From contig PLYB01000096.1 in the NCBI GenBank assembly GCA_003151655.1, positions 18,740-24,241 of the forward strand: a stretch of DNA of 5,502 bases, read 5' to 3'. Below the pieces are notes generated by a model. The model had not been told where the DNA came from. It ran no database searches and was given only the letters and a program-made list of their open reading frames with translations. Both the position numbers and the translations under genes were made by a program. Shown here piece by piece: positions 1 through 5,502 of this stretch. The first letter of the stretch is position 1, and every line of letters begins with the position of its first letter. Source of the DNA: Gallionellaceae bacterium (GTDB lineage Bacteria > Pseudomonadota > Gammaproteobacteria > Burkholderiales > Gallionellaceae).

Positions 1-22
1 TCGGGTTAAAACCCGACCTACG
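1..22 (-). repeat. REP-like palindrome with GTAG foot, downstream of truA
   Basis: Bases 1-7 (TCGGGTT) pair perfectly with 10-16 (AACCCGA) around a two-base loop. Read on the minus strand, the palindrome is preceded by CGTAGG, with GTAG at 21-18. A GTAG tetranucleotide at the foot of a short imperfect palindrome is the known layout of REP elements mobilised by RAYT (TnpA_REP) transposases. It lies about 48 bases past the truA stop codon and is cut by the window edge, so its full length, and whether a T-run follows that would make it a truA terminator, cannot be seen. Bases 23-69 between it and truA show nothing else recognisable. Confidence 0.45.
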
Positions 23-69
23 TTCTAATGAACAATCCAGGTTCATTGCAAGTCAGTCTAACTGCGATA

Positions 70-837
70 CTAGTCCGAATGCAACTGCGGCAATTTCCAC
101 TTTGCATCGTAATGAATCCGACGCAAATATAATCCATCCGGTGCGAAGGTCGGGGCGGCAAAGCTTCGTTGCCGTGAGTCCAATACTTCTTTCATCCAGA
201 CTGGCGCATGCTTTCCCTTCCCGACATAAACCAAACTCCCGATGATATTGCGCACCATGTGATGCAAAAAAGCATTCGCAGTAAGGTTGAAGATAAAAGT
301 GTCGCCTTGCTGCTGAATATCCAATATTGCAAGATCTTTTACCGCTGATTTTGCCTGACATTCGGCAGCACGGAAAGAACTGAAGTCGTGTGTTCCCAAC
401 AGGAGTCCAGCCGCTTCACGCATCGCGTTAATATCCAACGGCGCGTGAAACCAGCCAACCCGGTCATGGTGCACTGCACAGCGTGAGGGACGGTTAATCA
501 GCACATATTGGTAGCTGCGTGCTTGCGCCGAAAAACGCGCATGAAATTCATCCGCCACCGGATGAGCCCAGAGCATGGCAATACTCGGGGGCAAGAGCGC
601 ATTCACACCGCGCACCCATGCGTTTAATGGTCGCTCGGTCGACGTATCGAAGTGAATAACCTGTTCCAGCGCATGCACGCCAGTGTCCGTGCGCCCTGCG
701 GCGATGATCGAAATCGGCTCGCAGGCAATCTGGCTGATCGCTTTTTGAATATTGTCCTGCACGGTGCGTCCATCCGGCTGGCTCTGCCAACCATTGAAGT
801 CAGCCCCGTTGTATTCCACACCCAATGCGATTCTCAT
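70..837 (-). CDS. truA: tRNA pseudouridine(38-40) synthase TruA
   Basis: This enzyme isomerises uridine to pseudouridine at positions 38, 39 and 40 of the tRNA anticodon arm, in the cytoplasm. The 255-residue product is close to the usual family length. The catalytic motif GRTDTGVHA is at 48-56, with the nucleophile Asp51 (equivalent to E. coli Asp60). Other family landmarks are the N-terminal YNGADFNGWQ (9-18), FHARFSAQARSYQY (98-111) with the conserved Arg and Tyr, HDFSSF (150-155), the tRNA-contacting FLHHMVRNIIG (190-200) and the C-terminal APTFAPDGLYL (228-238). Translation can be read open from an upstream ATG at 894, but the extra 19 residues are not TruA-like and overlap the preceding gene. 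The ATG at 837 gives the family N-terminus MRIALGVEYNG. That ATG shares an ATGA junction with the stop of the upstream membrane-protein gene, and a G-rich GGGGTG lies a few bases upstream, so translation is probably coupled. The stop is TAG. No defect seen. Confidence 0.97.
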   Translation of the reverse strand: MRIALGVEYNGADFNGWQSQPDGRTVQDNIQKAISQIACEPISIIAAGRTDTGVHALEQVIHFDTSTERPLNAWVRGVNALLPPSIAMLWAHPVADEFHARFSAQARSYQYVLINRPSRCAVHHDRVGWFHAPLDINAMREAAGLLLGTHDFSSFRAAECQAKSAVKDLAILDIQQQGDTFIFNLTANAFLHHMVRNIIGSLVYVGKGKHAPVWMKEVLDSRQRSFAAPTFAPDGLYLRRIHYDAKWKLPQLHSD

Positions 838-1460
838 CGCCACACCCCGATCAGGATCGCGCTGATCACCATCAGCAGGATAGCATCGACCCATGTCAGC
901 ATCTGCATTGGGAACTCCAACGCGGCCTCATGTTGATTTTCAAACTCCAGTGCGTGTTCGATACCCGATCTCCAATCTTTTGCAGTGTCCTGCATGGCTT
1001 TTTCAGCATAGCGCAAGGTCAGTGCCAATCTGACGGCAATTCGTTCACGCGACACGCCAACATATCGCAGCGGATAAAGGAGGGCATACAGCCCGCTGAC
1101 CAGTTGCTCTAGCGACAACATGGTAAGCAAAATTGACAAGCCCGCCAGCATGCATACCAAGCGACTAAGCTGTACCAATCCATCAAGCATGCCTTCTTGT
1201 GTGGGATTAGGAACGTAGGGGATTGACCACAATGCGATACCCGGAGTGAAAAATGCGTAGATCACCAGTAACGAAACCAATATCCAACGAGTCCGGCGTA
1301 ATAAAGCTAGTAAACGTGAAGGATGCGCCTTGAAAGCGACGAATCCCAAAGTCGCGGCGAGCATGGGCAGGAGTAGTTCCGACTGCAATGCCTGCACCAC
1401 TATAGCCAGACATATCCATATCGTAATTTGCGTTACCGGATGAGGCATCGCTATTCTCAC
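834..1460 (-). CDS. EcfT/CbiQ-like polytopic membrane protein, orphan
   Basis: A 208-residue hydrophobic protein resembling the transmembrane (T) component of energy-coupling-factor transporters, which normally couples two ATPases to a substrate-binding S protein for vitamin or Co/Ni uptake. Supporting features are a short N-terminus with the family-typical MPHPVTQI (5-12), about five membrane spans (roughly 11-25, 27-45, 57-75, 98-118, 189-206), and a cytoplasmic amphipathic stretch (about 127-185). That stretch contains LYPLRYVGVSRERIAVRLAL, which matches the LRPLRxLGLP...LALRLALTLR style of CbiQ coupling helices. The two Ala-Arg-Gly motifs by which typical EcfT proteins contact the ATPases are not visible; the nearest candidates are SRE (137-139) and WRSG (163-166). 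No ATPase or S-component gene is present in the window, so transport function is unproven. Start choice: GTG at 1460 has AGGAG five bases upstream. A GTG at 1466 would overlap that Shine-Dalgarno, and an ATG at 1448 is 17 bases away. The TGA stop overlaps the truA start by four bases. Family assignment is from motif style only. Confidence 0.68.
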   Translation of the reverse strand: MRIAMPHPVTQITIWICLAIVVQALQSELLLPMLAATLGFVAFKAHPSRLLALLRRTRWILVSLLVIYAFFTPGIALWSIPYVPNPTQEGMLDGLVQLSRLVCMLAGLSILLTMLSLEQLVSGLYALLYPLRYVGVSRERIAVRLALTLRYAEKAMQDTAKDWRSGIEHALEFENQHEAALEFPMQMLTWVDAILLMVISAILIGVWR

Positions 1461-1465
1461 AATCA

Positions 1466-1471
1466 CTCCTT
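1466..1471 (-). promoter_or_regulatory. Shine-Dalgarno of the EcfT-like gene (decides start)
   Basis: The minus strand reads AAGGAG here, a near-perfect anti-16S match, followed by five bases and GTG at 1460. An alternative in-frame GTG at 1466-1464 begins inside the box itself, so it cannot use this site. This is why the shorter start was chosen. Confidence 0.7.
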
Positions 1472-1494
1472 ACCCGTTATCACGAACTGCGCCG

Positions 1495-1503
1495 ATAATA
1501 ACA
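1495..1503 (-). promoter_or_regulatory. candidate extended -10 promoter for ecfT-like/truA
   Basis: The minus strand reads TGTTATTAT, which matches the extended -10 consensus TGnTATAAT at all but one position. No convincing -35 hexamer lies 16-18 bases upstream, as is usual for extended -10 promoters. Initiation would fall near 1488, leaving a leader of about 28 bases that contains the Shine-Dalgarno. It sits just past the fimV terminator, where a new promoter for the downstream pair would be needed. Not experimentally supported. Confidence 0.4.
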
Positions 1504-1518
1504 ATCTTTGAACGATTG
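1502..1518. promoter_or_regulatory. 17-bp palindrome overlapping the promoter, possible operator
   Basis: CAATC at 1502-1506 is mirrored by GATTG at 1514-1518, and the inner TT/AA (1508-1509 and 1511-1512) also pair around a central G at 1510. Seven of eight half-site positions are complementary. The palindrome overlaps the TG of the extended -10 and extends upstream from it, a position suited to a repressor or activator. The regulator is unknown. Chance occurrence in AT-rich intergenic DNA is possible. Confidence 0.35.
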
Positions 1519-1526
1519 CTGTTTAC

Positions 1527-1563
1527 AAATAAAAATCGGCAGCCTGACTTTCAGACTGCCGAT
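1527..1563 (-). terminator. intrinsic terminator of fimV
   Basis: On the minus strand an ATCGGCAG/CTGCCGAT stem (1556-1563 with 1535-1542) continues through one U.G wobble (1555/1543) into CTGA/TCAG (1551-1554 with 1544-1547), closed by a three-base loop. This 13-step stem runs straight into TTTTATTT. It begins 18 bases after the fimV stop codon. In plus-strand RNA the wobble becomes a C.A mismatch, so the hairpin is better on the strand that needs it. It should separate fimV from the downstream EcfT-like/truA pair. Confidence 0.9.
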
Positions 1564-1580
1564 CTTTAATTTAAAAACAA

Positions 1581-4199
1581 TTACGACAATTGTTGCAACA
1601 AGGACTCCGCTATTTCACGTTGAGATGCATCGCCGTCGCGTACGACCTCTTCTAAAATTTCACGTGCACCGGCCTGATCACCCATTTCCTGATATGCCTT
1701 GGCCAGATCAAGTTTGGTCGCCACTTCTTGCCAATGCTCATCTTTGTTTCCGCTTGTTTGCGGTGTCGATGGGGTAGCCGGTTCATCCAGATTCAAACTG
1801 ATTTCACTCAGTCCAATATCTTTCGCCTGTACCGCTGATGCTGCAGCCGGCTTGGCTTCCGACGGGAAGTCCATGGTGAACTCCAGCGCTTTCTCAGGCT
1901 CAACAACCGGTGCTGCGGTCGGTGTCGACTCAAAGACCAAATCATCCAAATTCAACGATGGTGCCTGATCAACCGGAGTTGCCGGAGCAATTGACTTGGC
2001 ATCATCCACATCAATATCCAATGCAGGGAACTCAAGTTTTGGTTCTTCAGGCTTAACTTCCGACAAATCGAAATCGATGTCCATTTCCTTAACTGCAGGC
2101 ATTTCAACTGCTGATGAGACGGCAACTTTCTCGACTTCGTCATCGCCCAAATCGAAATCTAGCGCAGGCGGAATATCCGCATCGAAATCTAACGCTGATT
2201 TAGTCTCTTCAACCGGCACTTTCACACTGGCTACGACCACAGAATCAATGCCGCCGTCGTACAGGGCATTGTCCGGGTCAATATCGCGCCCCATAGCCGC
2301 AGCCTGCTCCCATGAAGATTCATCACGTGATTTTTTGATTTCCAATGCGTAGTTCTGGAACGATTTGGTATCGTTACGAGTTGCATAGATCGACAGTAAT
2401 TTCAGCTTGATTTGATTGTTCGTAGGGTCTTTGAGCAGCGCCTCTTTCAATACTTCTTCCGCTTGCACATCGCGACCAAAATTGAGGAACAAATCGGCTT
2501 CCTTGATCGGATCAACCTCATCCGAATCCACCGGAGCGGCAGCAGGCTCCTCCGGTTGTATAAAACTGGCCAGCTCATCCGCGGAAGATATAATCGGCTC
2601 GGCAACTTTGTTAGTCGACGGCTTATCACCTTTTTTACTCCTGCGCGACCTCACAACTCCGAGCAACCCTAATCCCACTATCGCAGCGGCAGCAGCCCCC
2701 AGCTTGACCGGATCATCCAACAACTCATCCAGCAATGTCGGCGGCTCCGCTACAACTTTGGGCTCGACAACTTTTGGCTTTGCCGGTGCTACAGCACTTG
2801 CAGGCGCAGCTGCAGGCACCGCCGCTGAAGCGGGAATAACGGACGAAGCAATCAAAGGAACGGCACTCGCGTTCGCTGACGCGGCTTGATTTTTCAACTC
2901 AACCAAGCGCTGCATTTCCTTGATATTTTTCTCCAGCAATGCGGCACGCTGCTCGGTCTCCTTCATCGCTTTGGCTTTGGCAATGGCTTCATCTTCCTTG
3001 GCAATCGCCTTCTCTTGGGCTGATTTCGCTTTCCCGCCAGCGCTAGCCTGATCACCCTCCGCATCGCCCTTGGATAGCTTTAACACTTCTTTGGCAGATT
3101 CTTTCGCCACAGGTGCTTTGTCCGAGATAGAGGTGCTGATCTTACCCGCCACCTCCTGTTTAGCGTGCCTCTCGGTTGCAGGCGTGTTCGCTGCTGCCAA
3201 TTTTTGCCGGTACGCATTCCAATCAGCCACTTGAGCGTGCACCTCTTCTACCGCTTCAGGTTGTTGCACCTTGGCCAATTCATCAGCTTCAGGCAGACGT
3301 AAAATCTTCCCTGTTCTGATCCGGTTCATATTGTGCCCGTCAAACTCTTGCTCATTGGCGTGATAGAGAGCGACCAGCATACGTTCCAGAGTCACATCAG
3401 GTGCTTTGGCTTTATTGGCAATTTTGGCCAAAGTATCGCCTTGTTTAACCGTGATCGGCGCAGCTGCTGCCTGCTTTTTAACCGGAACTTCAGCAGGATG
3501 CGATTCTTCTTTTGGCGTGGCAGCAGGGGTTTCAACCTTCGCTTCGGCAGGTTTCGTTACTTCTGCAACGACCGCAGATGCTGCTTCATTCGCAACTGGC
3601 GCGGGAGCCTGCTCAGCCGCAGTTGCATGGGGAGCTGTTTCAGCCAAAGCTTCGGCTTGAGGAGCAGAAGCAGCCATAGGAGCGACAACCGGCTCGGCTA
3701 CTGGAACCGCAGATGCGGCAACCGGCTCTGCCGCCGCAACCGCAGGTGCTACAACAGGTTCAATCGGGCTAACGGCTGCAGCAGGAGGCTGCTCGGCAAC
3801 AAAACCGGGAGGGTCCAACAAGAACGTATACTCACGCAACAAGCGGCCGGATGACCAGGTTAACTCGAGCAACAAACTAACGAAGGGATCATTGACGGCC
3901 TGATCGGAAGATACCTTGATATAAGACTCGCCATTGGCGCGCGTCTCAACTTGAAATTTGAGTTTGGGTAACGCATAAGGGTAGTCGATACCAGCACCCT
4001 TAAATGCCTCCGGCGAAGCTAAATGGGCATTCAAACTCGACTTATCGGCTTTATCTACCGCCACCAATTCAATTTCAGCGACCAGTGGTCGCCCCAGTGA
4101 AGAGGTTACGTTAATCCCGCCAAAACCTACTGCACAGGCCATACTTGACCATGCAAAACAGGCAAAATATCCGAACGCTTTCAGAAATGATTTCCGCAC
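1581..4199 (-). CDS. fimV: FimV, LysM/TPR polar hub protein
   Basis: FimV is an inner-membrane, peptidoglycan-binding scaffold needed for type IV pilus assembly and twitching in Pseudomonas, and it organises the cell pole. This 872-residue product shows the full family layout. There is a signal peptide at about 1-23 (positive MRKSFLK, hydrophobic core, ACA before VGFGG). The conserved FimV N-terminal domain spans about 24-133, including GRPLVAEIEL and LTWSSGRLLREYTFLLDPP. A long Ala/Pro/Val/Glu linker (134-248) precedes a LysM domain at about 249-303 (ITVKQGDTLAKIA to GKILRLP). A Lys/Glu/Ala-rich probable coiled coil (about 393-440) and a second Ala/Pro linker follow. One membrane span lies at about 499-516 with a basic RSRRSKK after it. 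The cytoplasmic part has a TPR-like helical repeat (564-623), a very acidic linker (about 660-810), and the conserved FimV C-terminal domain (about 820-872, KLDLAKAYQEMGDQAGAREI). The GTG start at 4199 has AAAGGG seven bases upstream. The stop is TAA. Gene order asd-fimV-(truA) is the established one. The gene is intact. Confidence 0.95.
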   Translation of the reverse strand: MRKSFLKAFGYFACFAWSSMACAVGFGGINVTSSLGRPLVAEIELVAVDKADKSSLNAHLASPEAFKGAGIDYPYALPKLKFQVETRANGESYIKVSSDQAVNDPFVSLLLELTWSSGRLLREYTFLLDPPGFVAEQPPAAAVSPIEPVVAPAVAAAEPVAASAVPVAEPVVAPMAASAPQAEALAETAPHATAAEQAPAPVANEAASAVVAEVTKPAEAKVETPAATPKEESHPAEVPVKKQAAAAPITVKQGDTLAKIANKAKAPDVTLERMLVALYHANEQEFDGHNMNRIRTGKILRLPEADELAKVQQPEAVEEVHAQVADWNAYRQKLAAANTPATERHAKQEVAGKISTSISDKAPVAKESAKEVLKLSKGDAEGDQASAGGKAKSAQEKAIAKEDEAIAKAKAMKETEQRAALLEKNIKEMQRLVELKNQAASANASAVPLIASSVIPASAAVPAAAPASAVAPAKPKVVEPKVVAEPPTLLDELLDDPVKLGAAAAAIVGLGLLGVVRSRRSKKGDKPSTNKVAEPIISSADELASFIQPEEPAAAPVDSDEVDPIKEADLFLNFGRDVQAEEVLKEALLKDPTNNQIKLKLLSIYATRNDTKSFQNYALEIKKSRDESSWEQAAAMGRDIDPDNALYDGGIDSVVVASVKVPVEETKSALDFDADIPPALDFDLGDDEVEKVAVSSAVEMPAVKEMDIDFDLSEVKPEEPKLEFPALDIDVDDAKSIAPATPVDQAPSLNLDDLVFESTPTAAPVVEPEKALEFTMDFPSEAKPAAASAVQAKDIGLSEISLNLDEPATPSTPQTSGNKDEHWQEVATKLDLAKAYQEMGDQAGAREILEEVVRDGDASQREIAESLLQQLS

Positions 4200-4206
4200 G
4201 CTGTCA

Positions 4207-4212
4207 CCCTTT
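4207..4212 (-). promoter_or_regulatory. Shine-Dalgarno of fimV (supports GTG start)
   Basis: The minus strand reads AAAGGG seven bases before the GTG at 4199. This supports the GTG as the true start, which also places the signal peptide correctly. Confidence 0.6.
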
Positions 4213-4266
4213 AATTTTTCATACCTTAATCAGAATAACATCATGGAGTTAGTGATGCAAGCTCAC

Positions 4267-4297
4267 TTTATATTTAAGTTCGCACGTTAACCGACAA
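4267..4297 (-). promoter_or_regulatory. possible sigma-70 promoter of fimV
   Basis: In the AT-rich 128-base gap between asd and fimV, the minus strand has TATAAA (4272-4267, five of six to TATAAT) and TTGTCG (4297-4292, four of six to TTGACA). The 19-base spacer is longer than optimal, so the pair is weak. No other gene or RNA is evident in the gap. fimV may alternatively be read through from asd. Confidence 0.3.
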
Positions 4298-4319
4298 TAT
4301 CTAAAACAAATTATCAAAC

Positions 4320-4336
4320 GGCAAAAGCTATTTGCC
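4320..4336 (-). other. small hairpin straddling the asd stop codon
   Basis: GGCAAA (4320-4325) pairs with TTTGCC (4331-4336), and the loop contains the asd TAG. On the transcript it is followed by a T-rich but interrupted stretch (GTTTGATAATTTGTTTT). It could be a weak terminator or attenuator between asd and fimV, but it has only six base pairs and no continuous U-run. Confidence 0.25.
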
Positions 4337-5431
4337 CAACAATATCCGCAACATTCGGCGCAACGGCTCAGCCGCACCCCAGAGCAATTGGTCGCCACAT
4401 ACAAAAGCTGTCACATACTCCGGCCCCAGCTCCATCTTGCGCACGCGTCCTACCGCCACATCCAGCTTGCCGGTCACCGCTACGGGAGTCAGTTCGCGCA
4501 CCGACACTTCGCGCTGATTGGGAACGAACTTAACCCAAGGGTTACCGCCCTTGATCAGCGCTTCAATTTCACTCAACGGCACATTTGCATTTAACTTGAG
4601 GGTCAACGCCAAGCTGTGGCAACGCATTGCACCGATGCGCACGCACAAACCATCGACCGGAATACGCTTGTTCGTACCCAGTATTTTATTTACCTCGGCT
4701 TGCCCTTTCCACTCTTCCTTGGACTGTCCGTTATCGAGCTGTTTGTCGATCCACGGGATCAGGCTACCCGCCAAAGGAGCGCCGAAATTTTCGGTGGGCA
4801 TAGCGGCAGAACGCAACGTCTCCGCCAAGCGACGGTCGATCTCCAGAATGGCGGATTTCGGATCAGCCAGCAGATCAGCCACCGAGGCGTGCGCCACACC
4901 CATTTGATTCAGCAGCTCGCGCATATTCTGCGCGCCCGCACCGGATGCCGCCTGATAGGTCATGGAAGATACCCATTCCACCAAACCGGCGTGAAATAGC
5001 CCCCCCAGACCCATCAGCAAAATGCTGTTGGTACAGTTGCCGCCGATAAAATTCTTGCCGCCGTTCGCCAGCGATTGCTTGATGAGATCAAGATTGACCG
5101 GATCGAGAATGATGACCGCGTCATCTTCCATGCGCAGCGTGGAGGCCGCATCAATCCAATAACCCTGCCAGCCTGCGGCGCGCAATTTTGGAAAAATATC
5201 TGTAGTGTAATCGCCGCCCTGACAGGAAATGATGGCATCCATCGCCTGCAATGCATTGAGGTCGTGCGCATCTTTCAGCGCCACGCCGCGTCCTTCCGCC
5301 GGCGCTTCGCCGCCGATGTTGGAGGTGGTAAAGAACACCGCATCGATCAGATCGAAATCTTTTTCTTCACGCATGCGCTGCATGAGCACCGAGCCCACCA
5401 TACCGCGCCAACCGATTAGTCCGACTTTCAT
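4328..5431 (-). CDS. asd: aspartate-semialdehyde dehydrogenase
   Basis: Cytoplasmic enzyme that reductively dephosphorylates beta-aspartyl phosphate with NADPH to aspartate semialdehyde, the branch point to diaminopimelate/lysine, threonine, methionine and isoleucine. The 367 residues match the long proteobacterial (E. coli-type) Asd. The NADP-binding loop GWRGMVGS is at 7-14, the substrate-region STLR at 97-100, and the catalytic Cys133 in GGNCTNS (130-136). ASGAGAQNMRELL follows at 162-174. EEWKGQAEVNKI (239-250) and VRIGAMRCHS (264-273) carry Arg265 and the acid/base His272, equivalent to E. coli Arg267 and His274. ATG at 5431 gives the family N-terminus MKVGLIGWRGMVG and has GGAG seven bases upstream; a longer reading from an ATG at 5476 adds 15 non-family residues and is rejected. 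The stop is TAG. All catalytic residues are present, so it should be active. In relatives leuB commonly lies upstream, but here that would be outside the window. Confidence 0.98.
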   Translation of the reverse strand: MKVGLIGWRGMVGSVLMQRMREEKDFDLIDAVFFTTSNIGGEAPAEGRGVALKDAHDLNALQAMDAIISCQGGDYTTDIFPKLRAAGWQGYWIDAASTLRMEDDAVIILDPVNLDLIKQSLANGGKNFIGGNCTNSILLMGLGGLFHAGLVEWVSSMTYQAASGAGAQNMRELLNQMGVAHASVADLLADPKSAILEIDRRLAETLRSAAMPTENFGAPLAGSLIPWIDKQLDNGQSKEEWKGQAEVNKILGTNKRIPVDGLCVRIGAMRCHSLALTLKLNANVPLSEIEALIKGGNPWVKFVPNQREVSVRELTPVAVTGKLDVAVGRVRKMELGPEYVTAFVCGDQLLWGAAEPLRRMLRILLGK

Positions 5432-5502
5432 TTTGACACTCCGATAATCCACGTAGGGTGCATTCCATGGTGTCAACTCCGCCCAACCTTTGGTTGGCTG
5501 CG
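5432..5502 (-). promoter_or_regulatory. asd leader with -35-like TTGACA and repeat-like DNA
   Basis: The GGAG Shine-Dalgarno is at 5442-5439. A perfect TTGACA lies at 5476-5471 on the minus strand, but the best -10-like hexamer (GATTAT) is 21 bases on, too far for a standard promoter, so the call is tentative. The plus strand has CGTAGGGTGCATTCCATGG (5452-5470), whose GTAG foot recalls the repeat at 1-22. CCAACC/GGTTGG (5483-5488 with 5492-5497) forms a six-bp hairpin with a three-base loop. The preceding gene is not in the window. Confidence 0.3.

Noticed and set aside
53..361. Minus-strand open frame across the truA 3' end
   Set aside because: Out of frame with truA, whose conserved C-terminal motifs lie in the same DNA. 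No family resemblance.
838..894. Upstream ATG at 894 as the truA start
   Set aside because: It adds 19 residues not typical of TruA and deepens the overlap with the EcfT-like gene. ATG 837 gives the family N-terminus and a classic ATGA junction.
2416..2889. Plus-strand open frame (157 codons) opposite the fimV membrane region
   Set aside because: Low-complexity Ser/Ala/Thr translation produced by reading the reverse complement of Ala/Val/Pro-rich fimV. No recognisable features.
3660..3800. Possible tandem DNA repeat in the fimV Ala/Pro/Val linker
   Set aside because: The protein repeats EPVVAP-like units, but the codons vary and no regular period is maintained. Linkers of this composition are normal in FimV.
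3333..3854. Long plus-strand open frame (173 codons) opposite the fimV linker and LysM region
   Set aside because: It is an Arg/Asn/Cys/Ser-rich antisense shadow of the Ala/Pro-rich fimV codons, with no domain and no ribosome site that I can see. fimV explains the DNA.
4200..4327. Small RNA or small ORF between asd and fimV
   Set aside because: The gap is AT-rich, with no Shine-Dalgarno-supported small frame and no terminator-like hairpin internal to it. Only a weak promoter candidate is visible.
5432..5476. Upstream ATG at 5476 as the asd start
   Set aside because: It would add 15 residues ahead of the conserved MKVGLIGWRGMVG, and the GGAG box is correctly spaced for ATG 5431 instead.

Overview
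The window reads like a chromosomal housekeeping segment of a betaproteobacterium. The Asd, FimV and TruA types and a moderate base composition (roughly 50% GC by eye) suggest the Nitrosomonadales/Gallionellaceae. That taxonomic guess is inference from gene order and protein style, not from a search.

All four genes lie on the minus strand, so transcription runs from high to low coordinates: asd (aspartate-semialdehyde dehydrogenase), fimV (giant LysM/TPR inner-membrane polar hub protein), a small polytopic membrane protein resembling the EcfT/CbiQ transmembrane component of ECF transporters, and truA (tRNA pseudouridine synthase). The order asd-fimV-truA is an established synteny in many beta- and gammaproteobacteria; Pseudomonas aeruginosa has asd, usg, fimV, truA, trpF. 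The unexpected element is the EcfT-like gene inserted between fimV and truA.

Layout: 1-22 is a REP-like palindrome with a GTAG foot, downstream of truA. truA occupies 70-837 and its ATG overlaps the TGA of the EcfT-like gene (834-1460) in a 4-base ATGA junction. The 120-base gap between that gene and fimV holds a strong intrinsic terminator for fimV (about 1527-1563), then a candidate extended -10 promoter overlapped by a 17-bp palindrome (1495-1518). ecfT-like/truA is therefore probably its own two-gene transcription unit. fimV fills 1581-4199. A 128-base AT-rich gap (4200-4327) carries a possible fimV promoter, and a small hairpin straddles the asd stop codon. asd runs 4328-5431; the last 71 bases are its leader, with a perfect TTGACA box and REP-like sequence.

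The gene products act in separate processes: diaminopimelate/lysine/threonine/methionine synthesis (Asd), polar organisation and type IV pilus function (FimV), and tRNA anticodon-arm modification (TruA). I see no cassette, defence island, RNA gene, CRISPR or transposase. The points most worth following are the orphan EcfT-like protein with its private promoter and operator-like palindrome, and its translational coupling to truA.
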